From positions 21,158-57,482 of the forward strand of contig DITW01000020.1 in NCBI GenBank assembly GCA_002422945.1: DNA of 36,325 bases, written 5' to 3'. The position numbers and the translations under genes were made by a program. This stretch comes from Sphingomonadales bacterium UBA6174 (GTDB taxonomy: Bacteria; Pseudomonadota; Alphaproteobacteria; Sphingomonadales; Sphingomonadaceae). Each line of letters starts with the position of its first letter. Within the stretch, counting starts at the first letter, position 1. Positions 1 through 7,656 of the stretch are shown one piece after another. Under the pieces are notes generated by a model. The model was given only the letters and a program-made list of their open reading frames with translations, searched no databases and was not told the DNA's origin.

Positions 1-25
1 GGTTCGATCCCGTCCCCGGGCACCA
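1..25 (+). tRNA. 3' end of a tRNA gene (partial, cut by the window edge)
   Basis: The first 25 bases fold as the 3' part of a tRNA. The T-loop TTCGATC is at 3-9, closed by GG (1-2) against CC (10-11). The acceptor 3' strand CCCGGGC is at 15-21, the discriminator A at 22 and an encoded CCA at 23-25. The 5' acceptor strand should therefore read GCCCGGG. The anticodon is outside the window, so the amino acid cannot be named. An integrase gene follows in the same orientation, so this 3' end is probably the attachment site used by that integrase. Confidence 0.85.
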
Positions 26-138
26 TTTCCCCTTTCGCTAGAGTTCGCCCTTGTCTTTACAAGGCATTGAAAACAGCCATATATGGGCGTGCTTTCATTC
101 GTAGAGGTTCACGCGTCGCCGCCTGAAATCGAAAGGAA

Positions 139-199
139 TGGGGGCCATATTGGGGGCCAGATAAGAAATGGCCCCTTCATTGGCAGAAAGTGGCCCCCA
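139..199 (+). promoter_or_regulatory. Paired 9-mer repeats in front of the integrase (putative arm-type or operator sites)
   Basis: Two identical 9-mers TGGGGGCCA lie at 139-147 and 151-159, a 12-bp period. An inverted perfect copy TGGCCCCCA is at 191-199, and a shorter inverted copy TGGCCCC is at 169-175. The last copy ends two bases before the integrase ATG. Such repeats next to a tRNA-integrated element are plausible binding sites for the integrase arms, an excisionase or an autorepressor. Which of these applies is inference. Confidence 0.6.
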
Positions 200-201
200 C
201 T

Positions 202-1428
202 ATGTCGCTCTCCGATACCACTATCCGCAACGCGAAACCGCGTGAGAAGCCTTATAAATTGGGCGATGCAGGCGGACTTTTCCTTTTGATCCAGCCGAGC
301 GGCGGCAAGCTGTGGCGGCTCAAATACCGATTTGGTGACAAGGAAAAGAAGCTGGGTCTGGGGGTCTATCCCGAAGTGAGCCTAGGTGAGGCGCGCGCCG
401 CAAGAGACGATGCACGCAAGTTGCTTGCGGTGGGCATCGATCCCGGCCTTGAGAAGGCGCGCCGCAAGGTGCAGGCCAAAGCGGAGGCGGGCAATAGCTT
501 CGAGTTGATCGCCCGGGAATATATCGCCAAGCGCACGGCGGAGGGGTGGTCCGCCTCCACATTATCCAAGGCGGAATATTACCTTGGCTATATGAAGCCC
601 GCGCTGGGTCGATTCGCTATTACCGATATCACTGCAACCGATGTGCTGGCTGTGTTGAAAAAGGTGGAGGCGCGCGGCAGACTGGAAACGGCGCGGCGCT
701 TGTTGCAGTTTTCCAGTTCCGTCTTCCGTTACGCGGAGGCGACGGCGCGGCTTGCATCCGATCCTACCCGCGATTTGCGCGGCGCGCTGATAGCGCCCAA
801 GCCCAAGCATTATGGTGCCATCATTGAACCTGCCAAGGTTGGCGAATTGTTGCGGGCGATAGATGGCTGTCAGGGAAGCCCTGTGACGCTCTATGCGCTC
901 AAGATCGCTCCCCATGTGTTCGTGCGGCCGGGTGAACTTCGCTTTGCCGAATGGGCGGAGTTCGATCTTGAGGCGGCGGTCTGGACGATCCCGGCCGGGC
1001 GCATGAAAATGCGTAAGCCGCATTATGTTCCCTTGTCTCGCCAAGCGGTGGAGTTGTTCAAGGCGATGCGTGCACTCTCGGGTGACCGGCCGGGCTATAT
1101 CTTTCCTTCCGTCCGCACCACGGCGCGCGCCATGTCAGAGAACACATTGAACGCGGCGTTGCGGCGGCTGGGCTATAGCAGCGAGGAAATGACGGCTCAT
1201 GGCTTTCGCGCGATGGCCTCCACGCTCTTGAACGAAAGCGGCAAGTGGCACCCGGACGCGATTGAGCGGGCCTTGGCACACCAAGACAGCGACAATGTGC
1301 GCGCGGCCTATCATCGCGGGGCGCATTGGAAGGAGCGGCTTGAAATGGCCCAATGGTGGAGCGACTATCTCGACCAGCTCCGCAAGGGCGCGGATATTGT
1401 CCCGATCAAGACAGGCGCGCGCAAATAG
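202..1428 (+). CDS. int: P4-type tyrosine recombinase (genomic island integrase)
   Basis: A 408-residue site-specific integrase of the DUF4102/P4 family, which inserts islands into the 3' ends of tRNA genes. The N-terminal arm-binding domain spans about residues 1-90 (family signature LSDTTIRNAKP near the start, then GLGVYPEVSLGEAR). A core-binding domain follows at about 100-200 and a catalytic domain at about 210-385. Catalytic residues visible are R242 in VRPGELR, H333-x-x-R336 in AHGFR, a histidine in LAHQ and the nucleophile Y370 in YHRG. Length is normal for the family and no frame break is seen. I chose the ATG at 202; an in-frame GTG at 190 would add four residues and neither start has a strong ribosome-binding site. 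The tRNA 3' end lies 176 bases upstream in the same direction, the usual attL-int layout. Cargo genes expected downstream are almost absent. Confidence 0.95.
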   Translation: MSLSDTTIRNAKPREKPYKLGDAGGLFLLIQPSGGKLWRLKYRFGDKEKKLGLGVYPEVSLGEARAARDDARKLLAVGIDPGLEKARRKVQAKAEAGNSFELIAREYIAKRTAEGWSASTLSKAEYYLGYMKPALGRFAITDITATDVLAVLKKVEARGRLETARRLLQFSSSVFRYAEATARLASDPTRDLRGALIAPKPKHYGAIIEPAKVGELLRAIDGCQGSPVTLYALKIAPHVFVRPGELRFAEWAEFDLEAAVWTIPAGRMKMRKPHYVPLSRQAVELFKAMRALSGDRPGYIFPSVRTTARAMSENTLNAALRRLGYSSEEMTAHGFRAMASTLLNESGKWHPDAIERALAHQDSDNVRAAYHRGAHWKERLEMAQWWSDYLDQLRKGADIVPIKTGARK

Positions 1429-1452
1429 CAAGTTCACCGGGCATATTGCCCG

Positions 1453-3180
1453 ATGGAGCGGGCGCGGCCGGGGCCACTAGGCGTCCAGCCGCAACAGGCG
1501 CACCCCCTCAATGAGTGCGGGGCACCCCCTCAACCATTGCGACTCACCCCCTCAATGGTTGAGGACGAACCTATAAAAGAACCAGTAATAGAACCCTTGC
1601 GCGCGCATGATGGCGTTTCGTCTGATACAGTGACCGGGGACGACATGGCTGCATTGGTCGCATTGGTCGCGGATATGGCAGGCGAGGGGCAGGCTCAGCA
1701 GAATGGCACAGTGAGGCAGGCGACCCCAGCGGTGGGCAAAGATCGATCCAGCCTGCCACAGTCCATTGATGACGAAATAGCCGAGGATGTGCAATGGATC
1801 TACAGTTCGGCGCATCAGTTGCTCGCGCTGATTAACGAAATTCTCGACCTTTCCAAGATCGAAGCAGGCCATGTCGAACTGGATGTCCATGAATTCGATG
1901 CGGCGCGGCTGTTGCAGGAAGTGGCGGCGATGCTGGAGCCGCTGGCGGTGCAAAAAGACAATCGCCTGCAAATCCAGATCCATCCCTCTATGGGGACGGC
2001 ACGGACAGATGCGACCAAATTGCGTCAGTGCTTGCTCAATCTTGGCAGCAATGCCTGCAAATTTACCGAACATGGACAGGTGTTCATTCTCGCCCGTGCA
2101 AGCGAGGGCATGTTATATTTCGATGTGGCCGACACCGGCATCGGCATGACGGAAACAGAGCTGAACCGCTTGTTTAAGCCCTTTGTGCAGGCCGATGCCT
2201 CCACCACTCGTCGTTATGGGGGGACGGGGCTTGGCCTCGCGATAACATGGCGCTTCGCCGAATTATTGGGGGGCGATGTGACGGTAACCAGCGCGCCGGG
2301 TGAGGGAACGAATTTCACCTTGCGGGTCAAGGCCGATATGCGGGTCGAAGAAGAACCGATACCGGCCGCGATGTTGTCGCACCCCGAAGCTGCGGCCCCA
2401 GAACGCAATAGCGATCGTCCGCTGGCGTTGATTGTCGATGATGAGCCAAGCGCGGTGCAATTGCTGATGCGGTTGGTGAAGCAGGCGGGCTATGATGCGA
2501 TGGTGGCAAGCGACGGTGAAACCGGCCTGACGAGCGCGCGCACCCATCAACCGGATTTGATCCTGCTCGATATCGGCCTGCCCAAAATGGATGGCTGGCA
2601 GGTGCTGGATGCGATGGAAGGGGAAAACGGGCTTCAATCCATCCCGACCGTGGTGGTGAGCGTCGATGACAACCGTCGCCGGGCGATCGATTCCGGGGCG
2701 TGCGAGCATCTCGTCAAGCCGATCAACCGCCAAGAGCTTTCGGATATTCTGTCCCTCTATGCGGGCAGGAATGATGGGCTGATCCTGATCGTCGAAGATG
2801 ATGTCGCGACGTCGCGATTATATGAACGCGGGATCGGGCAGATGGGGTTTGAGACCAAGACGGTGGCCAATGGCCGCGATGCGTTGGAGGTGCTGGCGCA
2901 AGGCCATGTCCGCCTTGTCGTGACCGATTTGAAGATGCCTTATGTCGATGGCTTTGAACTGGTGGATGCGGTGTCGCAAATGCCTCCCGATCTGCGCCCG
3001 CCGGTGATCGTCGTCACGGGCAAGGTGTTACGCGAAGACGAGGCCGAACTGTTGGCGGGAAAAATCGTCCAGTTGCTGCCGAAAAGGGGGCTGTCCCCCC
3101 GGACGCTCGTATCCAATATTGCCGGTATTTTTGGGCGTGGTTCGGCAACGCCTATGACCTTTAGCGGAGAAACCGCATGA
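1453..3180 (+). CDS. Truncated hybrid histidine kinase fused in frame to a mobile-element remnant
   Basis: The 575-codon frame has two unrelated parts. Residues 1-64 lie over the iteron remnant and read like the end of a replication protein. From roughly residue 100 the protein is a hybrid sensor kinase. It has the second DHp helix ending LINEILDLSKIEAG (about 122-139), an N-box (about 190-210), DTGIGM (227-232) and GGTGLGL of the HATPase domain. Two receiver domains follow, with phospho-acceptor aspartates D373 (DIGLPKMDG) and D492 (DLKMPYVDG). The first DHp helix with the SHELRTP-type phospho-acceptor histidine is missing, as is any sensor domain, so autophosphorylation in the usual way is not expected. 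Translation might begin at 1453 or at ATG 1645 (residue 65). The end overlaps the next gene by ATGA. I regard it as a decapitated kinase, possibly a pseudogene; the ATPase and receivers are intact. Confidence 0.75.
   Translation: MERARPGPLGVQPQQAHPLNECGAPPQPLRLTPSMVEDEPIKEPVIEPLRAHDGVSSDTVTGDDMAALVALVADMAGEGQAQQNGTVRQATPAVGKDRSSLPQSIDDEIAEDVQWIYSSAHQLLALINEILDLSKIEAGHVELDVHEFDAARLLQEVAAMLEPLAVQKDNRLQIQIHPSMGTARTDATKLRQCLLNLGSNACKFTEHGQVFILARASEGMLYFDVADTGIGMTETELNRLFKPFVQADASTTRRYGGTGLGLAITWRFAELLGGDVTVTSAPGEGTNFTLRVKADMRVEEEPIPAAMLSHPEAAAPERNSDRPLALIVDDEPSAVQLLMRLVKQAGYDAMVASDGETGLTSARTHQPDLILLDIGLPKMDGWQVLDAMEGENGLQSIPTVVVSVDDNRRRAIDSGACEHLVKPINRQELSDILSLYAGRNDGLILIVEDDVATSRLYERGIGQMGFETKTVANGRDALEVLAQGHVRLVVTDLKMPYVDGFELVDAVSQMPPDLRPPVIVVTGKVLREDEAELLAGKIVQLLPKRGLSPRTLVSNIAGIFGRGSATPMTFSGETA
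1501..1566 (+). repeat. Three iteron-like repeats at a 22-bp period with an inverted repeat (remnant replication origin)
   Basis: The 11-mer CACCCCCTCAA occurs at 1501, 1523 and 1545, exactly 22 bp apart, which is about two helical turns and typical of initiator-binding iterons. An 11-bp perfect inverted repeat, CTCAACCATTG (1529-1539) and CAATGGTTGAG (1553-1563), overlaps copies 2 and 3. The period is not a multiple of three, so the repeat is a DNA feature and not a protein repeat. The following codons read VEDEPIKEPVIEP, which resembles the acidic/proline tail of lambda O-like or helix-turn-helix replication proteins of mobile elements. I infer an origin embedded in a now-deleted initiator gene. 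Confidence 0.6.
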
Positions 3181-3947
3181 ACATGCCATTTGCGATCAAT
3201 GCCCAGTCGGACAAGCCTGTTCATGTGCTGGTGGTGGATGATGTAGAGGCCAATCGCGCGATCCTGTGCCGTCGGTTGGAAAAATTCGGCTATAGCTTTC
3301 AATCGGCGGATAGCGGCGCGACCGCCTTGGCAATATTGCAGCAGGAAACGCCCGATATCATTCTGCTCGATTATATGATGCCGCAGATGAATGGGGTCGA
3401 AGTGCTGCGCCAATTGCGCCGCGACCCGCAGATGCAGGAAGTGCCAGTGATCATGGTGACGGCGCGGACCGAGGGCGATGCCGTGATTGAGGCGCTGGAG
3501 GCCGGCGCGGATGATTATGTGACCAAGCCGATTGATTTCGATGTGTTGCGGGCAAGGATGGAAACCCAGCTTGAAAAGCGGAGCAGTGCCAAGCAACTCC
3601 GCCGGGTGAATGCGGTGCTGGATGAACGGGTGACGCTGCGGGCGATGGCGTTGGCCGACTTGCAGGATGAATTGCGCGATGAAATCCGGCGACGGCAAGC
3701 GCTGGAGGCCGAAGTCGAGGCATCGCGTAAGCGGGCGCAGCCGATCCGGTTCGATCCTGTGGAGATTGCCGAATTGATGATCGAGCTGGATCGGATCACG
3801 GCGAGCATCTTCAACGCCGCGACCGGCGGGCGTTCGCCCAATCTCGCGCTATTGGCGGAAATGCGCAAGCTGGTGGGCGCGGCGGTGGCATTGGTGGGAG
3901 ATGGCGAAGAGGCCGAAGAGGCAGCGCATCAGCATAATGCGGCTTGA
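3177..3947 (+). CDS. Response regulator, receiver domain with coiled-coil C-terminus
   Basis: A 256-residue protein with an N-terminal CheY-like receiver (about residues 12-128). Visible features are the acidic pocket VVDDVEAN, the phospho-acceptor D65 in LLDYMMPQMNG, the conserved threonine in VTART and the lysine in VTKPID. Residues about 130-190 are strongly charged and predicted coiled coil. The last 60 residues form a helical tail with no recognisable DNA-binding or enzymatic domain. It therefore probably acts through protein contacts. The ATG overlaps the stop of the truncated kinase (ATGA), implying translational coupling and a shared pathway. Since the kinase has lost its phospho-donor histidine, this regulator is probably orphaned or phosphorylated by another kinase. 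Confidence 0.85.
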   Translation: MNMPFAINAQSDKPVHVLVVDDVEANRAILCRRLEKFGYSFQSADSGATALAILQQETPDIILLDYMMPQMNGVEVLRQLRRDPQMQEVPVIMVTARTEGDAVIEALEAGADDYVTKPIDFDVLRARMETQLEKRSSAKQLRRVNAVLDERVTLRAMALADLQDELRDEIRRRQALEAEVEASRKRAQPIRFDPVEIAELMIELDRITASIFNAATGGRSPNLALLAEMRKLVGAAVALVGDGEEAEEAAHQHNAA

Positions 3948-3985
3948 AATCGCTGGCTCATCGCAATCTGGCGGCTTTTTGATTT

Positions 3986-4030
3986 GAAATATGCGCATGG
4001 GGGGCGCTATCCCCTTGTAACGCATATTTC
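3986..4030. repeat. Perfect 10-bp inverted repeat with inner hairpin
   Basis: GAAATATGCG (3986-3995) and CGCATATTTC (4021-4030) are exact reverse complements. Inside the loop GGGG and CCCC can pair again. It sits between the response regulator stop (3947) and the lipoprotein ATG (4057). There is no T-run after the right arm, so it is not a clear intrinsic terminator. It may be an operator or a structured 5' leader. Confidence 0.55.
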
Positions 4031-4056
4031 GGGCTGAAGCGCCGGGGGGACTATTG

Positions 4057-4989
4057 ATGTCGAAACTGAATTTGTCGATTGGCCTTGGCCTGTTGCCGAT
4101 TTGTTTGTCGCTGGCCTTGGCGGGCTGTGGCAAGCCCGAGGTTCAGTGTTCGGACGAGGCCGCGCGCGAGGTTGTGACTGATTTGATGAAGGACCAACTC
4201 CAGCAGCGGGTCACGGACAATCTCTCCAATGATCCGAATGCGGCAGGTGCGATAGGTCCGTCGAAAATCAAGGCGGCGATTGCGAAGCTCAGCTTCATGG
4301 TGGACGATATTCGGACCGCCAAGGAAGACCCCAATAGCACCAAGCGCCACTGCACCGGCAGTTTGAAAATCCGTTTTCCGGTGGAGATTCTCAACACTGC
4401 CAACAAGACGCGCAGCGCGCTGGCGATGACCAGCGTGTCCGATTTCGCCGATGCTAGCGGGGTCGAACGCGCGGCGGACAATTTCACGACCGAGCTGAAT
4501 TTCAGTATCCAGCCGACCGATGACGGCAAGAAGATCTTTGCGGAAACCGAAAGCGAAAACCCGATCCTGCCATTTTCCGCCGAAATTCTGGCGTCCGATT
4601 TGCTCAACCCGGCGATTGAGGGCGCGCAGCGTCAGCAGCAGATTGTCGCGCAGCAGCAAGAAGCGGCATCGCAGGCGGCCTTGGATGAACAGCGCAAGGC
4701 CAATCTCGCGCTTGCCCAGACCGAAAACAAGCTCGCGGTGCAGGTGATCGGCGCTTTGTGGCAATCGCTGCCCGCCGATACGCGGGAGCAATTGCTGCCA
4801 CTGCAACGCGCATGGATCCGCAAGAAAAATGCGGATTGCCGGGTCGAGGCCGCAGGCACTTCCACCGATCCGAGCGAATTGGAAACGGCACGGCTTGGTT
4901 GCGAGACGCGGGAAAATCAGTCGCGCACCAATTGGCTGCGGCAATATCAGAATGCGGAGAGCGACGGCAGCGAGGGCTATAGCCAGTAA
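4057..4989 (+). CDS. Lipoprotein with C-terminal DUF1311 (LprI-like) domain
   Basis: A 310-residue predicted lipoprotein. The N-terminus has a hydrophobic signal ending in the lipobox LALAGC, so the mature protein should be lipid-anchored. The middle (about 40-190) is a globular region I do not recognise. A glutamine/alanine-rich helical stretch (QRQQQIVAQQQEAASQAA) follows. The last 75 residues carry the tryptophan/cysteine pattern of DUF1311 (LQRAWIRKKNADCR and RLGCETRENQ), a family that includes LprI-type lysozyme inhibitors. The ATG at 4057 is preceded by GGGGGGA at 4044-4050 with a six-base spacing, better than the TTG three bases earlier. The function is unknown; periplasmic protection or envelope maintenance is an inference from the family. 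Confidence 0.8.
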   Translation: MSKLNLSIGLGLLPICLSLALAGCGKPEVQCSDEAAREVVTDLMKDQLQQRVTDNLSNDPNAAGAIGPSKIKAAIAKLSFMVDDIRTAKEDPNSTKRHCTGSLKIRFPVEILNTANKTRSALAMTSVSDFADASGVERAADNFTTELNFSIQPTDDGKKIFAETESENPILPFSAEILASDLLNPAIEGAQRQQQIVAQQQEAASQAALDEQRKANLALAQTENKLAVQVIGALWQSLPADTREQLLPLQRAWIRKKNADCRVEAAGTSTDPSELETARLGCETRENQSRTNWLRQYQNAESDGSEGYSQ

Positions 4990-4998
4990 GCGGGCATT

Positions 4999-5175
4999 AT
5001 GGGTGAAGTGATCAACCTTCGTCAGGCGCGAAAATGCCGCGACCGCAGCGCCAAACAGGTGCAGGCGGCGGCCAATCGCGCATTGCATGGCCGCAGCAAG
5101 ACGCAACGGCAGGCGGAGCAAATGGAAGCCGCACGGCTTGCCCAATTGCTCGATGGCGCAAAGATCGACGATTGA
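4999..5175 (+). CDS. DUF4169 family small protein
   Basis: A 58-residue basic protein beginning MGEVINLRQARKCRDR and ending with an acidic LLDGAKIDD. The N-terminal NLRQxRK motif, the central alanine/asparagine-arginine stretch (AANRALHGRSK) and the C-terminal LDG-x-x-DD are the pattern of the DUF4169 family, common in alphaproteobacteria and of unknown function. It begins nine bases after the lipoprotein stop and ends four bases before the next start, so the three genes probably form one transcript. High charge and short length suggest a helical adaptor or nucleic-acid-associated protein, but nothing in the sequence proves a role. Confidence 0.8.
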   Translation: MGEVINLRQARKCRDRSAKQVQAAANRALHGRSKTQRQAEQMEAARLAQLLDGAKIDD

Positions 5176-5179
5176 ACGG

Positions 5180-5380
5180 ATGGACCTGCCGCCAAATGAA
5201 CCGGTGACGCCGTCGCCCTGTAATGGTGTCTGCAAGATTGATCGGGCCAGCAACTGGTGCGTTGGGTGCGGGCGCAGTCTGGATGAAATCAGCCAATGGC
5301 CCTATGCCGATGAGGCCAGGCGCCGGGATATCGTCGCGCGTTTGCCGGCACGCATGGCCGTGCTTGGGGGCAGACTTTAG
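5180..5380 (+). CDS. DUF1289 family cysteine-rich small protein
   Basis: A 66-residue protein with the DUF1289 cysteine signature: PCNGVCKID, then CVGCGRSLDEISQW. The four cysteines could bind a metal, but this is not established for the family. The ATG at 5180 follows the DUF4169 stop by four bases. The frame is open further upstream to 5087, but that part overlaps the DUF4169 gene, so I reject the longer form. The C-terminal helix (RDIVARLPARMAVLG) is also typical of the family. The function is unknown. Confidence 0.85.
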   Translation: MDLPPNEPVTPSPCNGVCKIDRASNWCVGCGRSLDEISQWPYADEARRRDIVARLPARMAVLGGRL

Positions 5381-5426
5381 GCTTAAGATGCACATGAGGT
5401 GGGGGAGTGACGCGGGAAGAGGGAGG

Positions 5427-6593
5427 CTAGGCCACCAACTCGCGGGTTGCGCGCGCGATGGGGAGTTCTTCATTCGCCTCGATTACGTGCACGCGCACCG
5501 CTGACTCCACATCACTGATGGTCGCGGCATTGCGGGCATTGCTTGGCACATCCAGCATGATGCCTGCCCAGCCAAGGCCATCGCAGATGCGCGCGCGCAT
5601 CGCCGCGCCATGTTCGCCGATCCCGCCGGTAAACACCAATATATCCAACCCGCCCAACGCCGCCATGAGCGACCCGATTTCGCGGGTCGCGCGATAGGCG
5701 AACAATTCCAGCGCCTCACGCGCGCAGGGGTCGGCGCTCGCCTCTAGGATGCGGACATCGCCGCTGATCCCCGATACGCCCAACAGACCCGATTGCTTGC
5801 CGAGCATGTCGGACACGGCCTTGGGTGTCATGCCGCGCTGTTCGATCAGATGGAGGACGAGGCCGGGATCGATGGCGCCGCTGCGGGTGCCCATCATCAG
5901 GCCATCGAGTGCGGTCATGCCCATGGTGGTGGCGATGCTGCGTCGCTCCTTCATCGCGCACAGGCTTGCGCCATTGCCGAGATGGGCGACGATCACTCGG
6001 CCATCGGCGCGGGGACCGGCAAGGCTCGGCAATATTTCCGCGATATGTTGATAGGACAGGCCGTGAAAACCATAACGCTCCACCCCTTCATCCGCCAGAT
6101 GCCGGGGCAAAGGGAAGAGCTTGGCCAAGCGGGGTTGGGTGCGGTGGAACGCGGTATCGAAACAGGCGATTTGTGGCAGATCGGGCCATGCGGCGGCAAC
6201 GGCGGCTATGCCAGCGAGGTTATGCGGCTGATGCGCGGGCGCAAGCGGGACGAGGGTTTCCAACTGCGCCATCATCGCCGCATCGATCCGTTTTGGTGCC
6301 GCGAAATCGCGCCCGCCATGGACGACGCGATGGCCCGCCGCCAACAGTTCCAGCCCGGGGATATGATGGGTCAGGCGATCCAGCAGCCATTTAACCTGCT
6401 CCTTATGGCCCCCCGGTTGCAAGGCGGCCCCGTCCAATATCTGGGCAGCGAAAGTGCCGGTCGCTTGGATGGTTGGCGTGTCGCCTGCCTCATCAATCAC
6501 GCCACGCAGATAAAGGTCGAGGTTCGCCTCGTCATAGAGCGCGAATTTGACACTGGATGATCCGGTGTTGAGGACGAGAATAAACGCGCTCAT
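5427..6593 (-). CDS. ackA: Acetate kinase (acetate/propionate family kinase)
   Basis: A 388-residue ASKHA-fold kinase that interconverts acetyl phosphate + ADP and acetate + ATP; related short acyl phosphates are possible substrates. Visible family motifs in order are the N-terminal LNTGSSSVKF, HRVVHGGRDF, CFDTAFH, RYGFHGLSY, the nucleotide-binding HLGNGASL, GLMMGTRSGAIDPG and the C-terminal FTGGIGEHG. Length is near the usual 400. Its ATG overlaps the stop of the phosphate acyltransferase gene by four bases, so the two are co-transcribed and translationally coupled, forming an acyl-CoA to carboxylate plus ATP route in the cytoplasm. The gene ends 46 bases from the convergent DUF1289 gene; no terminator hairpin is evident in between. 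Confidence 0.95.
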   Translation of the reverse strand: MSAFILVLNTGSSSVKFALYDEANLDLYLRGVIDEAGDTPTIQATGTFAAQILDGAALQPGGHKEQVKWLLDRLTHHIPGLELLAAGHRVVHGGRDFAAPKRIDAAMMAQLETLVPLAPAHQPHNLAGIAAVAAAWPDLPQIACFDTAFHRTQPRLAKLFPLPRHLADEGVERYGFHGLSYQHIAEILPSLAGPRADGRVIVAHLGNGASLCAMKERRSIATTMGMTALDGLMMGTRSGAIDPGLVLHLIEQRGMTPKAVSDMLGKQSGLLGVSGISGDVRILEASADPCAREALELFAYRATREIGSLMAALGGLDILVFTGGIGEHGAAMRARICDGLGWAGIMLDVPSNARNAATISDVESAVRVHVIEANEELPIARATRELVA

Positions 6594-7540
6594 ACTTTGG
6601 CTTTCACGCGGTGGCGGGCGAACAGCAGGGCGAGCGCCGCCGAGGCCGTGCGCGCGTCGGCATCGTCGGAACGGCTGGTCAGCATGATCGGCACGCGTGC
6701 GCCCAGCACAATGCCTGCGACCTGTGCGCTCGCCAGATAGATTAACTGCTTGGCGATCATATTGCCCGCCTCCAGATCAGGGGCGACCAGAATATCCGCA
6801 TCGCCCGCGACCGGGGACACGATATGCTTGATCATCGCGGCCTCATGTGAAATCGCATTATCGAACGCGAGCGGGCCATCCAATAATCCGCCGGTAATCT
6901 GACCGCGATCGGCCATTTTGCACAGGGCTGCTGCTTCGATAGTCGAACGCATCCGGGGGTGAACCGTTTCAATCGCCGCCAAAATCGCGACCTTGGGCAA
7001 AGCGATGCCGAGCGCATGGCACAGGTCTATGGCATTGCGGATGATGTCGGCCTTGTCCTCCAGTTCCGGCACGATGTTGATCGCGGCATCGGTGATGAAC
7101 AAGGGCTTGTGATAATTGGGGACGCCAAGCATGAAGACATGGCTGATCCGTCGGTCGGTTTTCAGTCCGTTCGGGGACATGACCGCGCTCATCAATTCAT
7201 CGGTGTGGAGCGACCCTTTCATGATCGCCTCTGCTTCGCCTGCACGGGCAAGGCGTACGCCTTCTTCTGCCGCCGCATGGCTATGTTCGGTGTCGATCCG
7301 GTCGATGCCGCTAATGTCGATATGTGCGGCTTGGGCGGCGGCGTCGATCTTGGCCCGTGGCCCGATCAGGATCGGGTCCATCAATCCCGCATCGCGCCCT
7401 TGCACCGCGCCCAGCAACGACGCCTCGTCCACCGGGTGAACGACCGCTGTTCGCATCGGGGGGAGGTGCAACGCCTGCGCCAGCATGCGCGCAAAGGGGC
7501 TGTCATGCGGATCGCAAGGGGCGTTCTTCGATGTGTGCAT
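6590..7540 (-). CDS. Phosphate acetyl/butyryltransferase
   Basis: A 316-residue enzyme of the PTA/PTB family, which exchanges CoA for phosphate on short acyl-CoA. Recognisable stretches are GDADILVAPDLEAGNM, the internal DAAINIVPELEDKADI region and ITGGLLDGPLAFDNA, as in Ptb-type enzymes and Pta domains of this short class. I chose the ATG whose first base is 7540 because GAGGGAG lies eight bases before it on the minus strand; a longer start at 7567 would put that site inside the gene. Substrate preference (acetyl versus butyryl or propionyl) cannot be decided from sequence, so no pta or ptb symbol is given. It is the first gene of the minus-strand pair with acetate kinase. The divergent formate dehydrogenase operon starts about 115 bases away. 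Confidence 0.9.
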   Translation of the reverse strand: MHTSKNAPCDPHDSPFARMLAQALHLPPMRTAVVHPVDEASLLGAVQGRDAGLMDPILIGPRAKIDAAAQAAHIDISGIDRIDTEHSHAAAEEGVRLARAGEAEAIMKGSLHTDELMSAVMSPNGLKTDRRISHVFMLGVPNYHKPLFITDAAINIVPELEDKADIIRNAIDLCHALGIALPKVAILAAIETVHPRMRSTIEAAALCKMADRGQITGGLLDGPLAFDNAISHEAAMIKHIVSPVAGDADILVAPDLEAGNMIAKQLIYLASAQVAGIVLGARVPIMLTSRSDDADARTASAALALLFARHRVKAKV

Positions 7541-7577
7541 TACGTAATCTCCCTCGGCGGTCAGCATGGTATCTTGG

Positions 7578-7610
7578 TAATAGGCGCGATAGTCGATTGT
7601 CGACCTATTA
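7578..7610. promoter_or_regulatory. Nested palindrome between divergent acyl-phosphate and formate dehydrogenase operons
   Basis: TAATAGG (7578-7584) is the exact complement of CCTATTA (7604-7610). Inside it, GTCGA (7592-7596) and TCGAC (7600-7604) form a second inverted repeat with a TTG spacer. The site is the only strong symmetry in the short divergent intergenic region, so it is a candidate operator for a dimeric regulator. No regulator gene is adjacent, and promoter boxes are not obvious. Confidence 0.5.
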
Positions 7611-7656
7611 TCCGCTCAATATTTGGCATCTTCTGCGATTCATATATGATGGCGAA

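Noticed and set aside
5793..6560. Long plus-strand frame over acetate kinase
   Set aside because: It is a shadow of the minus-strand gene; only the minus strand shows acetate kinase motifs.
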